Assembly (NCBI GenBank): GCA_039090855.1 | Contig: CM077006.1 | Location: forward strand, 53,081,336-53,145,335 | Reading direction: 5' to 3' | DNA length: 64,000 nucleotides | Source of the DNA: Macrothele yani | Lineage: Eukaryota; Arthropoda; Arachnida; Araneae; Macrothelidae | Shown here: positions 43,893 through 55,659 of the stretch, in pieces | How the letters are laid out: each line of letters begins with the position of its first letter | How positions within the stretch are numbered: the stretch's first letter is position 1 | The notes under the pieces: model-generated | Databases searched by the model: none | What the model was told of the DNA's origin: nothing | What the model saw: the letters and a program-made list of their open reading frames with translations, nothing else | Made by a program: the position numbers and the translations under genes

Positions 43893-45134
43893 AGTATAAA
43901 TAGCACTGTGATTGACAAGGTGAGTGAGTTTGTGTATTTAGGAAGCATGTTTGACAGAGAGAACAAGTTCGATGGTGAAATCAGTAGGCGAGTGAATTCT
44001 TCTTTGAAAGTCATAGCTGCTCTGGGAGATTTTCACAGGAATGATGTGTTCTCTAGAGAGTCCCGCATGGCTGTGTATGAAACAGTAATTGTTCCTACTC
44101 TGATGTATGGCAGTGAAACCTGGATACTGCAAAAGAAACATAGGAGTCGTTTGTGTGCTGGCGAAATGCGTTTCTTACGTGGGGTTTGTGGCAAGACACG
44201 ATCTGATTGTGTGAGGAATGAAGATTATAACGAAGTGAATTTCTCCGTCATGTCTAGTCTGCGCCGGGAATCGAACCCGAGTCCGCTTATTCCGGAACAA
44301 GTCGCTCTACCAACTGAGCTACGCAGACGTTTATTCTGAGTCCTATCAGCTTTTATGTCGTGTGCGTCCTGCTGGCAGGTACGTCACATCTCCCCCCCCA
44401 GAAAGAGGGCCAGGGGCATGGCCCACGGGTCAGCCGTGACCATGAATCGTTGCAGGCAGCCATCCGCTGTAGAACGTGCACTTGAGAACTCCCAGTCAAT
44501 CTGGTGTGTGGAATGCAACGTCACACACATTTATTTTTCGAAGCGCTGGAGAAGGGATTCTCTGATTTTTCCTATCTCGCGGTGTGGAAATAACATCACA
44601 CCATTGCGAGATTTTGAACGGCCGGGTCATCCGGAAGTTCGGGCGCCATTATAACGAGCTAAATGTCTCCGTCATTTCTAGTCTACGCCGGGAATCGAAC
44701 CCGAGTCCGCTTATTCCGGAACAAGTCGCTCTACCAACTGAGCTACGCAGACGTTTATTTTGATTCCTATCTGCCTTTATGTCGTGTGCGTCCTGCTGGC
44801 AGGTACGTCACAAGATGTATTGCAGTTGTGTGATGTGAAGCAAAATATTGTTAGCAAAGTGGAGACCAATATGCTTCGGTGGTTTGGCCATGTTGAAAGA
44901 ATGAGTGATGAAATGCTTACTAAGAAAATGTTTTCAGCCCAAGTGGCATTAAGGAAAGGCAGAGGAAGGCCAAGGAAGACATGGATGGATCAGATTCAGG
45001 AGTGTCTGCATGAGAAAAAGATTATGAGTATGAAGTATAAAAGATCTTGTGTACGGCGGGTAATGGATATCAGTGAAGCACGAGTTGTATGTCAAGATCG
45101 CTGTAAATGGCGAAGTTTGATACGACAACAATAA
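43893..45134 (+). pseudogene. LINE C-terminal region, unit 2 (interrupted)
   Basis: VSEFVYLGSMFDRENKF and TLMYGSETW to 44225, then the TRIM, then MLRWFGHVERMSDEML and KGRGRPRKTW to the stop at 45134. Confidence 0.8.
44226..44812 (-). mobile_element. TRIM with tRNA-like sequence in its LTRs, unit 2
   Basis: LTRs 44226-44388 and 44650-44812 (163 bp each), flanked by AGAT. The primer binding site TGGCGCCCGAAC and the polypurine tract are retained on the minus strand. tRNA-like sequences lie at 44257-44328 (acceptor GTCTGCG/CGCAGAC fully paired) and 44681-44752, both with intact A and B boxes. Confidence 0.8.
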
Positions 45135-45540
45135 GTAAAAATATCTGGAAGTTTGTATTTCTTTTAGGAGCTAACCTCTGAATCTCAGAGAACAGCTTAG
45201 TGATATGTATGTATGTACAAAAGCGACTTAGGTTTTGAGAAGGGGGGAGATTGTCTCCAAGCGCATACGGAAAGATATTAAAGAAGCGAGCAGTTAAGGG
45301 ACCCTGGGCTTGAGGCCAGCAAAGAACTCACTTCGATGATCGCCGGAGGTCCGGATTTACCTCGAATTAAACAAATTCACAGAAATAAAGATTTGATGTC
45401 AGCCACAAAATCGCTTTTACTCAAGTATGACATATTTATGACGTCTGCGGTGTTCTTAGAACCCTGAAAAATTCTGATTTAATAAAACATCGGTACAAGT
45501 AATAAAGAGCCAAAACAGCACTCTGACAATGCAGTATATG

Positions 45541-45549
45541 CGTGCGTGC

Positions 45550-45638
<89 letters not shown>
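45541..45638 (+). repeat. (GT)n microsatellite, unit 2
   Basis: About 97 bp, nearly twice the length of the unit 1 tract. 45226-45540 before it shows no gene. Confidence 0.95.
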
Positions 45639-45640
<2 letters not shown>

Positions 45641-45666
45641 CATACATACCTACATAAATACATATA

Positions 45667-46535
45667 CAGTCATCGTCAAAAAAAAAACAGAAAAAATAGT
45701 TGCATCCAGAAGAAAGCAACCGACAGGAATGAAACTTGTTGGGTAGGCTTGCATCGTGAGACATGCAAATGATTCAAGAATCACGCTCGGCTGCGCATGT
45801 CACGCAAGAAACGAGGGGTCGTAGCGCTGTGCCTGACCGGCTATATAAGGTCGCCCCGTTGCGCGTGCTTGCCATTCTGACTCACGCTGTTGTGACGAAC
45901 GGTTTGTTGTCGAATGTCACACGTCCAGAAGGCCTAGTGTCATGGTGTGTGGTGCAATTGCCTGCTATGCCAGATCGCCATTGGTGTTCATAACAGGCAC
46001 TTTGACAGCACAACGTTACGTTAATGAGGTCCTGCAAGCAGTGGCCCTACTTTTTCTGAACGCTCTCTCCGGTGCGATTTTCCTGCAGGACAACTCACGT
46101 CCCCAAACTGCTGCTATCTCGAGAGATTGCCTTCAAGGCACTGACACTCTGCCATGGCCAGCGGCATCGCCAGACCTATCGCCGATTGAAAATGTGTGGG
46201 ATGCTATTAGACGCGCTATCCACACTCTACCCCTACCGCACAATCTGCAGCAACTGCATGAAAAGATTGAAGCTGCGTGGGATGGCGTATCGCAGGATAC
46301 CATTAAGAACCTGTACAACTCCATGCTGAGACATCTGGCATGCTGTGTGAGCAAACACGGCGGCCCGACGCCATACCGAGAAATACTACTTACTGGCGTG
46401 TAGCTCAAATAATATTGTCCATATCAGTATCAATATTTACTCATGTATTGTTCTTCGTAGCCTTTACCTTCCTCCAGAACAGAATTGCAATCCGACACGT
46501 CCTTCTGGGTGCAACTATTGTTTTGACGATGAGTG
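45667..46535 (+). mobile_element. Tc1-like element C, internally deleted, unit 2
   Basis: Both ends are intact (CAGTCATCGTCAAAA at 45667; GACGATGAGTG ending 46535). The sequence jumps at about 45898 from the leader (CTCACGCTGTTGTG) to the middle of the transposase (ACGAACGGTTTGTTG), losing about 0.58 kb. The remaining frame 45942-46403 keeps IFLQDNSRP and SPDLSPIENVWD but not the HTH or first Asp. Confidence 0.85.
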
Positions 46536-46605
46536 TATATATACACTGAATTGCCAAAAGTCATGGGATGCAATATGCAAAATTTTAACTGACGCTGCCG
46601 TCGTA

Positions 46606-47938
46606 CTGGCGTTGCAAAAATTAAAAACGAGACGGTTTTTCGAATGTAACGTCGTGCAGAAGTGCTCCACATCGACTCAAATCATACCATATGATCCCCA
46701 AGATGTAAGAATAGGGGACAAGTGAGCAAAACCGTCCAAAGAAGGAATCCAAAGGATACAAAGGCACTTTATTGAAAAGGTAGCTTCGAGCACAACTGGA
46801 CAGAAGATAGAAACGCCCATGTGACAGGCGGCTGCGAAGGAAAATCCAGTCTTCAGTAGGGGATATGATCACCCTTGACCGAGTTGTAGGATTTACAACG
46901 TCTGTCCATGCTGAGCACGAGGTTGTCAAGGAGGTGTTTATGCATCGCGGCCCATTCCTCTTTTAGCGCCAATCGCAGCTGCGGAATCGTTGCTGGCGGC
47001 TGGTGACGTGCTGCCAAGAGCCTCCCGAGAAAGTCCCACACGTGTTCGATTGGATTTAGGTCCGGGGACCTTGCGGGCCATGCCATGCGTTGAATATCTT
47101 CACTCTCCAACAGCTCTGTGACGGCCACTGTACGATGAGGTGTAGCGTTGTCGTCCATGAAGAGGAATTCAAGACCCACAGCACATCTAAACAGACGCAC
47201 GTGAGGCAGGAGAACCTCTGTACAAAAGCGGACTCCAGTGACTGAACCTCCTTGGAAGATGTGGAGGTCAGTACGGCTACCAAGCATGAAACCGCTCCAA
47301 ACGAGAACTCCGCCACCTCCAAACCGGACCCTTTCGATGATGTTGCATTAGTGATTGCGTGTTCCCTGCTCTCTCCAGATGTGTAAACGTCCAGAATCGT
47401 TCGTCAGACTAAATCGGCTCTCATCCGTAAAGAGAACTCGACCCCATTGCTGATGTGTCCAGTTCTTGTGTTCCTGGCACCACAGAAACAGCAGGCTCCG
47501 ATGAGCAGCAGGCGTTAATGGCACACACCGTACTGGTCGTCGTGCAAATAGACCACCATTGTGAAGGCTCCTGGATACGGTAAAACGCGATAACGGACGT
47601 CCAGTTGTCTGTTGCATGTGCCTTGCGATTTCTCCCGCTGTCTGCCGTCTGTGTCTTCTCGCCTGTAGGAAAATATGCCGGTCGTCCGCCGCCATGGTTG
47701 GCCGTGGACGACCGCTGCTAAACTCTGGGACAGCTGTTCCTGTCGTTTGAAAAGTTCTCCAACCTCGTGAAACGATGCTGTGCAGAAACGATGCTGTGCT
47801 GCGTGAAACGATGCTGTGCAGCATGCCCTACCGTACCGGACCCTAGTCTATCTCCTGAGTGGTCTTTCGCTCCGTTCTGCCTGCTCTTTCCGCTTTTATG
47901 CTAATTTCTCCTCTTCGTCCTTAATTTTTGCACACCAG
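46606..47938 (-). mobile_element. Tc1-like element D, unit 2
   Basis: Ends CTGGCGTTGCAAAAATTAAA and TTTTTGCACACCAG. The minus-strand gene runs from about 47824 to 46853: GRVLFTDESRFSL, FLFMDDNATPHRTV and SPDLNPIEHVWDFLG are intact, but a frame change near 47330 separates them. About 240 bp upstream of the gene is deleted, and the junction holds three tandem GAAACGATGCTGTGC copies (47770-47822). Confidence 0.83.
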
Positions 47939-47942
47939 TATA

Positions 47943-49354
47943 CACTGACGGAAAAAAATCCCAACACCACGAAAAAATAGTTGTAGAGGAATGAAATGGT
48001 AACATATTTAACCGATTAAGGTTTCAAGAGCTTAATGTAAGCGCGAAAAGAGCCATTTTAAATGTGAATTTTTTGTACATTAATAACCAGTGCAACCGCC
48101 AGAATGTTGAATGCAAGCACGCAAACGTTCATGCATTGTGTCGTACAGGTGCTGGATGTCAATTTGTGGGATGGAGTTCCATGCCTGTTGCACTTGGTCG
48201 GTCAATACAGGGACGGTTAATGCTGGTTGGGGGTGACGCTGGAGTTGTCGTCCAATGATGTCCCATACGTGCTCGATTGCTGAAAGATCTGGTGATCTAG
48301 TAGGCCACGGCAACATGTCGACACTTCGTAGAGCATGTTGGGTTACAACAGCTGTATGCGGGCGAGCGTTATCCTGTTGGAAAACATCATCTGGAATGCT
48401 GTTTATGAATGGCAGCACAACAGGTTGAATCACCAGACCGACGTACAACTGTGCCGTCAGTGTGCGTGGGATAACCACGAGAGTGCTCTTGCTGTCATAG
48501 GAAATTGCTTCCCAGACCATAACTCCAGGTGTAGGTCCAGTGTGCCTCGGCCGTAAACAGGTTGGTTACAGGCGCTCACCTGGCCTTCTTCTAACCAACA
48601 CACGGCCATCACTGGTACCCAGACAGAACCGGCTTTCATCAGAAAACACAACAGATCTCCACTCCGTCCTCCAATGAGCTCTAGCTGGACACCACTGACG
48701 TCGCAAACGGCAGTGGTTTGGAGTAAGTGGAATGCACGCTACTGGGCGTCTGGCTCGGAGCTGTCCTTCAAGTAACCGATTTGTAACAGTTCGTTGTGTC
48801 AATGTGGTGGCAACTGCAGCTCGAATTGCTGCCGCATACGCGGTACGATGCGCCACGGCCATATGCCGTTCACGGCGGTCTTCCCTCTCAGTAGTGGTCT
48901 TCCCTCTCAGTAGGCCGGCCGGAACCTGGTCTTCTTGAGAAAGTACATTCCCTTGACCACCGCTGCCAACAATCATGCACAGTGGCTACATTCCTGCCAA
49001 GTCGTTCTGCAATATTGCGGAAAGAAAATCCACCTTCTTCTAGCCCTATTACACGACCTCGTTCAAACTCCGTGAGCTGTTGACAATGGCTTCTTCGTCT
49101 TCTTCAAGGCATTCTTGACTAACATCAACACACTACGTCGAATCTCAACGATAACTAACGCTTACGAACGTTACAGCGCGTATTTACAGCAAACCTGCTT
49201 TGCGTGTTCCGAGGGGCGCCAATAGCGCAGCACGTATGCGCCGAGCGCGAAATTTGCATAGACGTCATCTTACAGATGTACTCTCACCGCCTACCAACTG
49301 TCGTTTATCTAACACAACCCCTTCTTGGTGTTGGGATTTTTTTTTCAGTCAGTG
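47943..49354 (-). mobile_element. Tc1-like element E, unit 2
   Basis: Ends CACTGACGGAAAAAAATCCC and the inverse ending at 49354, in a TA context. The minus-strand transposase is better kept than in unit 1: TEFERGRVIGLGEGG, VVFSDESRFCLGTSDG (about 48640), FQQDNARPHTAVV (about 48380) and SPDLSAIEHVWDIIG, ending GGCTGY at 48080. One break after RRRPGERL separates the N-terminal half (48976-48566) from the C-terminal half (48520-48080). Confidence 0.85.
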
Positions 49355-50476
49355 TATAAAGGCTTCAACGCACACCATGATTATTTTTATGTGTTGCGAG
49401 GTTTAATTTCGTGTGTCAGGTTAAACAACTGCTAGTAAGGATTACGGCAAGCCGACTTGAATTATCGGAGTTTGAACGAAACATGGTAGTGGGAGCCAGA
49501 CGGATGAGACATTCAATTTCCGAAGTTGTGCAAACATTCAACATTCCTTGATCCACGGTGTCACGTGTGTACCGAGAATACCTCATGGAAGGCGTTACCA
49601 CACACCGTGGACAGCGCAGTAGCGAACCACGCGTGCTGAATGACCGCGAACACCGGCGTCTGACAAGGATTGTCCATGCTAACAGACAAGCGACACTGGC
49701 TCAAATAACATCCACATTCAACGCAGGAGGTACCAGAGACATATCCATCAAGTCCGTGCAGCGTAATTCGGCGTCCATGAGGTATGAGAGCAGAAGACCC
49801 ACAAGAGTGCATTTTTTAACACCATGACACCAGACAGCGGGCCTCACCTGGGCTCGTGAACGCGGCAATTGGACTGGAAGACGTGCAACATGTGGTTACG
49901 AGCTGATGGTAGGGTTCGGGTGTGGCGCAATCCCCAGGAAGCCATGGACCCAAGCTGTCAACAAGTCCCTTTGCAAGCTGGTGGGGGTTCCATACATGTG
50001 TGGGGTGTCTTTACGTGGCACGGTTTGGGTCCTGTGGTCCTCGTAAATACGTCATTAACTGGTAATCGATTTGCTGCTCTGCTAGTGTGACGATTTGCAG
50101 AACTTCATAGACTTCATGAACCCCCAAAAAATGGGATTTTCCAGGTTGACAGTGCACCATAGCATTGGGCCCAAATTGTCCGAAATTGGTTCGAGGAGCA
50201 TTCTGGACAGTTCCAATGGATGGTGTGGCAACCACGTTCACCCGACATGAACCCAATACATCACTTATGGGACGTTCTGGAATGGTCCATTCGCACCCAC
50301 GATCCTGCACTTGCAAATACCAGGAAACTATGGGGAATTATTCAGACGGCATGGCTCAAGATCTCTCCATAAGTCTTCTGGCCACTTGTGGAATCGATGC
50401 CACGTCGAGTTGCTGCACTTCGCCGGGCAGAAGAACGATACTATGTACATATGCCATGACTTTTGGCACTTCAGTG

Positions 50477-50690
50477 CATATATATATATATATACACTGA
50501 GTGGGCAGAAATCAGCAGGTACCTACCTAATAAGATGTAGGCCCACTCTTTCGCCCAGATTAGGGCAGTCACACGGCCAGGCACTAAGTCCACTAGGTCA
50601 CAAATGCGTTCCACAAGTATCTTTACCCATGCTGCTACATCGCTGTCCGTAATTCCGGCGCATTCCTGGGTGGAGGATCTAAAGCTCAAA
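50477..50690 (-). mobile_element. Short (AT)n and Tc1-like element G remnant, unit 2
   Basis: An AT run to 50492, then CACTGAGTGGGCAGAAATCA (50493). The minus strand reads CDLVDLVPGRVTALIWA, a Tc1-type C-terminus. 50691-50941 shows no further feature. Confidence 0.6.
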
Positions 50691-50943
50691 CGGACCTTTT
50701 CACAGCATCCGATCCCCAGAGGCGTTGCTAAGAGGAAGCGAGGTTGGGCGGGAGCACACCTTGAAATTCTTCCTGCCCACCCACTCCAAGCTGTGCCATT
50801 TTTTATTGCATTTTATTTAACATTAAAAAATAATCTGGAATTTGCCAAGTAATAATGAGTCTCGTGTTTTTTGTCGGGTAGCTATACTTATTTTCCCCTA
50901 GGAAGTGCGTTGTTTACTTCTTCCTAGGAAAGTTGTCAAAATA

Positions 50944-52374
50944 CACTGGCGGAAAGTGAAAAAAGAACACCAAGAAGGAATTGGCGGACGATCATGAAAT
51001 TTACATATGTTAATGGGGTCGAGTTTAGATAGGTATGATATTAATTTCGGGACCAACCGGTGAGCGCTTACGCCACAGCACGGCATACTATGCAAATAAT
51101 CGTTGGTGGTGTTTAAGGAGTACGGCGAAGTGAATGTAATCAGTCGTCGGCGTACGGACACGTGCGAAAACCCTGAAGAAACTGCAATACCTGGACATGG
51201 AAGACGTGTACGATTTCAGCAGTTAACGGACTTTGAGCGAGGTCGTCTAGTCGGACTCCGTGAGGCTTGGTGGTCGTATCGTCGTATTGCAGAGCGAATT
51301 GGACGGGTAGTATCGGTGGGGGTACCACGGTGGCGTAGATGGTCCGAGGAACATTCCCACACGGGAAGACGTAGAAACAGGAGCCACAGACGGACTGATG
51401 AGCGGACCGTTCGACACATAAGAAGAGCGGAGTTGTCAAGCAGAACATCCAATGCGACGCAAATCCGAGCGGCCGTTCCAACTGAGGTGGCTGTGCGAAC
51501 AATCCGCAACCATCTACTGGATGCAGGACTACGCGCGCGTGTGCCTCTGGCATGTGTACCTCTGACTCCAGCCCGCCATCAGGAACGGCTGCAGTGGTGT
51601 CGCCAACGTCTGCACTGGAGAACGCAATGGCGATCTGTCGTGTTCAGCTATGAAAGCAGATTCTGCTTGGAAGCCTCCGATGGCCGTATGCGTGTTCTCA
51701 GACGCACAGGGGAGCGTCTTCACCCTTCTTGCATCCGACAGCGACACACAGGGCCTACACCTGGTCTCCTGGTGTGAGGAGGGATCAGCTATCACTGCTG
51801 TACACAACTAGTGTTTGTACCGGGTACGTTAAACAGCACCTCCTACATCAACAACATCATTCAGCCCGTTGTTGTGCCATCTGTAAGGTCGGTCCATCGT
51901 GGTGTTTTCCAGCAAGATAACGCACGCCCACACACGGCACGTGCAACGCAACAAGCACTTCAGGGTGTGAGACAACTTCCATGGCCTGCACGTTCACCGG
52001 ATTTGTCTCCCGTTGAGCACGTGTGGGATTTTATGGGACAACGACTTATCCGGTCTCCACGGCCAGGCACGACCATCCTCGATTTACGCGTCCAGGTTTA
52101 GAATGCTTGGAACTCAATACCCCAAACTTACATCCAACATCTGTACGACAGACTCCATGCCAGAATTGCACAGTGTGACGCAGTTCATGGCGGTTCAACC
52201 TCGTACTAACCATGTTAGATGGAAATATTATTTTTCAGTTTACCAGCAAATACACCTGTATTTTGCCAAAATGTTTTGATCACGTTATCCTCTGTATTCC
52301 GTTATTATGCTGTATAAATTTCGTTGATATCAGACGTCTCCTTCTTGGTGTTCTTTTTTCACTTTCCGCCAGTG
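50944..52374 (+). mobile_element. Tc1-like element H, unit 2
   Basis: Perfect inverted ends as in unit 1. The transposase frame is open from before 51190 to a stop at 51777: RFQQLTDFERGRLVGL, RRIAERIGRVV and RTIRNHLLDAGLRARVP. The first catalytic Asp is Tyr here (VVFSYESRF, about 51650), and the unit 1 start ATG is ATA. The later part has FQQDNARPHTA and SPDLSPVEHVWDFMG in another frame, ending at 52101. Dead, but by different mutations from unit 1. Confidence 0.87.
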
Positions 52375-52376
52375 TA

Positions 52377-53048
52377 GTATCAGCAGGGCCAGGAAAATGT
52401 AATTCTTATCCACTCCGAAATCCTTAGTTTAAGCCGTTTTTAGCACGTCTTTTGTAAAAAAAGATCGTGCTTATGTTATCTGTTTGTCCCTCCGTCCGTC
52501 TGTACCCACGAAATCTCTGCAACTATTAGTCCTATTTGAAAAATTCTTTTTGCATTGGGAAGCTTGAAATATGCGAATGATGATCCTTCATTTCGTTTTT
52601 TTTACGAGGTGCAATTTTGCCGCTAGAGGGCGTAAATGCAGATGATGTCGAATTCAAAAATACGTTTTATTCCACATATTTGCTTCTAAACTTGAAATAA
52701 TGCTTTTATCTTTCGATTCGATTTATGTCGAAGAGTATTTAAGATATAGTTACATTTTGAAATTACGCACAGATTTTCCGCTAGGGGTCGAAAAAGTAAA
52801 TTACATTTTTCCCGGTAATTCTTCTTCTAAAACTCTGATTTGAAAAGTTTTTTTCTCAGCGGATACACCTCCTGATGGAAAATGTTTTGCATATAATTTC
52901 TAATTTTTGGTAAAGCATACTTTGGCCACCAGCCAGTGTTGTAAGACAAACGCAATATCCGTGCTTCACCGGGATTCGAACCCGGACCCTTCTCGGAGGA
53001 ATGGTCATAAGCCAACGCTCAGGCTACTGTGCCACTGGAGCTGCATCC
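52377..53048 (-). repeat. SINE-like repeat with tRNA-derived head, unit 2
   Basis: tRNA-like head at 52961-53041 on the minus strand, with a perfect B box GGTTCGAATCC. The body to the left contains TCTGTTTGTCCCTCCGTCCG. Confidence 0.55.
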
Positions 53049-53618
53049 GATTTGCCTTTTCTGTTATTTAATCTTCTTTCTCTCATCTTTGTGCATATTG
53101 TGTTTGATCAGTAGGTAATTGTTGAGTCTCCTGAAATTCAATTTCTTCCGTTCGAGTAATAGGGTTACCTAGGGCCACCATTTTGGAGGAGGCTCGTAAG
53201 GAGGACTTTCACAAAACGGAAATCAACATCATAACGGAAAGTCCACTTTGTAAACGGTGAGCACAGAATTTCAACACAGAGCATTAAATCTTCTCCTTTT
53301 AACTTGGTTTCTCCTGACATTTTCGTGACGTCAGAAATGTGTTCTGTGACATGGCCACGGTAACAAAACCACGTATCCTAGCTGGAACGAAAATGCGTTC
53401 CACACTGCGCTCGACACGTATTTGAACCACAGATAAAAAGAACTGCAATGTCATATCCCATGGCATCTACGCAGAAAAGGTGTTGGCATTTACACATCTG
53501 AGAGGAATTACCTCAGCTGGAATGAAAGTCCGATTTCAAGAGTGTTTAAGAATAGGCGATGCCCACATTGAAAATCAAATGCTTACTGAAGGTGTGAGGA
53601 AAGCGGACCGTGGTAATA
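53049..53618. other. Spacer, unit 2, no gene seen
   Basis: Matches 24671-25241 with scattered substitutions. Confidence 0.5.
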
Positions 53619-54937
53619 TTAGGTGTACAAATCAGTTTTAAAGCGTTTTAAGACAACGCAGCATGCAATTTGAGAGAAATTAACAACAATACCTTTACGA
53701 ATCAAAATACCCGCCGTCATTATTTATCACCTTCCGCCATTCTGCCGGGCAGCTGACGGATTCCAGCCATGAAGAATACTTCGTCGTGTGATGCGATGAA
53801 GTCGTCAACCCATTTTTGCACTTCGTCACATGTCCGGCATTGTACAGCAGACAAACCATGTCACATCGATCGGAACAAATGAAAGTCTGAAGCGGCCATG
53901 TCGGGACTATACGCCGGGTGCTCCAAAGCGTCCCATCCAAGCGCAATAACGTTTCCTTGATCGATTTCGCGACATGCGGCCTAGTGTTGGAATGCAGTAA
54001 TTTCACGGGACGCAACTCTTTGCCTGTGAATGGACGTTTCCGACAGATTTCCTGGTTCATTTGCAGCAAATGTTGCTTGTAGCGATCAGCAGTAACAGTT
54101 TGACCCTGTTCCAATAGTTCATAATAGAACACACCCTTCGTATCCCACCTGATGCACAGCAGAACTTTCTTTGAGTGAATATTGATTTTCGGTGTCGATC
54201 GAAGTCGATGCTTCACCGGGGTATACCCAGTGTGTTTTACGTTTGGGATTGTCGTACCGTATCCGCTTTTTATAATCCGTAAAGATTTCCTACTGGAAAG
54301 ACTCTGTGTGGTTTATTCAACAGATTCAAACACTTCATGACACGCTCATCCTCGTTCCTCTGGCTCCGGTCATGTGCCACCCATTTTCCTTCCTTTTGAA
54401 TCTTTCCCATTGCGCGTAAACGATTAAAAATAATTTGTTGAGTCATTCCCAGTTGTTCAGCTAGTTATTTTTGCGTTTGAGGTGAATCTTCAACCAGCAA
54501 TGCTTTAAGTTCCTCATGTGCAATTTTCTGCGGGGCGTCGAAGATTGCACACGAAGAACTGTAAACCAAAACTCACGGGTCCTTTTGCAACTGCAAACCA
54601 AAACTCACGCGTGCTTTTCGAACTTCAAACCAAAACTCACGCGTGCTTTTCGATACAATATTCTCCCCAGAACAGAACAGATCGGTGCACATGCTTTTGT
54701 AGCACTTTTTCGTTGATAAAATTCGTAACGAATGCAGTGTCGAATAAATGCAGTATCGCTTACCATCTTTCACCTACCGATGTGCAAGTGCATTTGACTG
54801 TTGGACAAACTTCTGTGTCACATTTTATACTCTGGACCAGTTACGGTCACATGACAACAACGCTGGGGGAATGTCGGATATGTAAATTAGCGGTATACGT
54901 CACATAAAAAATGCTTTCGCACTTACTTGTACACTTT
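53619..54937 (-). mobile_element. Mariner element spanning the unit 2/3 junction
   Basis: Same ends as the copy at 25242-26520. The minus-strand frame 54216-53695 (173 codons) has CIRWDTKGVFYYELL, LLHSNTRPHVAKS (Ser in place of the catalytic Asp) and ends NNDGGYFDS. It contains three copies of the 34-bp internal repeat (54560-54650). Confidence 0.85.
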
Positions 54938-55659
54938 GTGTATTTAATGAGCCGGATGAAACACTTGACATCAGGTAGCCACTAGGTGCAAGTGCGATAT
55001 TATACTGAGAAGCTGTTTGCGCTTAAGCCTTAAAGAAGTGTTTTGATTAATTATGGTACTATGCTGAATTTCTAAGCACCAAAGAAATTAGTTGTTAAGC
55101 CCTTTGATCATTAGCCGTCGTAGTGGCCTTTTTTCATTCAGTGAAATACTCATTTTTGCAAAATTACATAAATGATTGAAGAAATTAAAAAAAATATCAA
55201 GGCCACATAATTTGGTTAATCCACGTTTTGCCGAAATGAATGCTAGCTGGTATTCCATAACTCATTACTGTTCAAAAAGCAGAAGTGGATTTGTTTTGAT
55301 ATTTGGCAGTTATTGGATGCTGCATGAATTTCAATAATGGTCGCACTAATGGCAATACTATCAGAAATAATTATAAAAACCAAATAAATAAAAAGAATTG
55401 CAAAATCTGGATAGTGCTAAATTCTCCACTTCTTTTAACTGTTGCTATTACAATAATACGAAGACGACTTACAATACGGATCAAGAATGATGTTCGGAAG
55501 GGCTAATAAACAATGTTGGAAATAATTACGCAACTAAAATACTTTGTTTGTTTTGATTGTTTGAATTAGTATAAAAGATCAAACACATCTCACTTTACGG
55601 GTTTTTTTAACTATTTGATATCCATTTACTGAGAATTTCTCCTATTTCTAATCCTTAAC
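54938..55659 (+). other. 5' flank of kinase copy 3
   Basis: Near-identical to 469-1192. A 67-codon frame (55303-55506) is not preserved in the other units. No gene supported. Confidence 0.5.
55570..55577 (+). promoter_or_regulatory. TATA box of kinase copy 3
   Basis: TATAAAAG, 90 bp before the first ATG, as in unit 1. Confidence 0.65.

Larger units (their letters stand above)
40350..45225 (+). mobile_element. RTE-like LINE, unit 2
   Basis: Duplicate of the unit 1 LINE with the same solo LTR and TRIM. The spacer 40225-40349 shows nothing. The 5' leader has an expanded GA tract. Private lesions lie in the endonuclease, while the linker is intact, the reverse of unit 1. Confidence 0.85.
46544..50476 (+). 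mobile_element. Tc1-like element F with nested D and E, unit 2
   Basis: Left end CACTGAATTGCCAAAAGTCA; right end CATGACTTTTGGCACTTCAG then TG at 50476, near-perfect inverse repeats. The transposase remnant at 49435-50450 has ELSEFERNMVVGARRM and SPDMNPIHHLWDVL. The block before the second Asp, including SDESRF, is deleted or broken near 49898. Confidence 0.8.
26019..54403 (+). repeat. Tandem segmental-duplication unit 2
   Basis: Second head-to-tail copy, about 28.4 kb. The extra length relative to unit 1 comes mainly from a 2.7-kb P-like element (36550-39247), a 135-bp tandem triplication (33971-34368) and longer GA and GT tracts. Losses of about 0.58 kb in Tc1-C and 0.24 kb in Tc1-D partly offset this. 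Confidence 0.93.
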
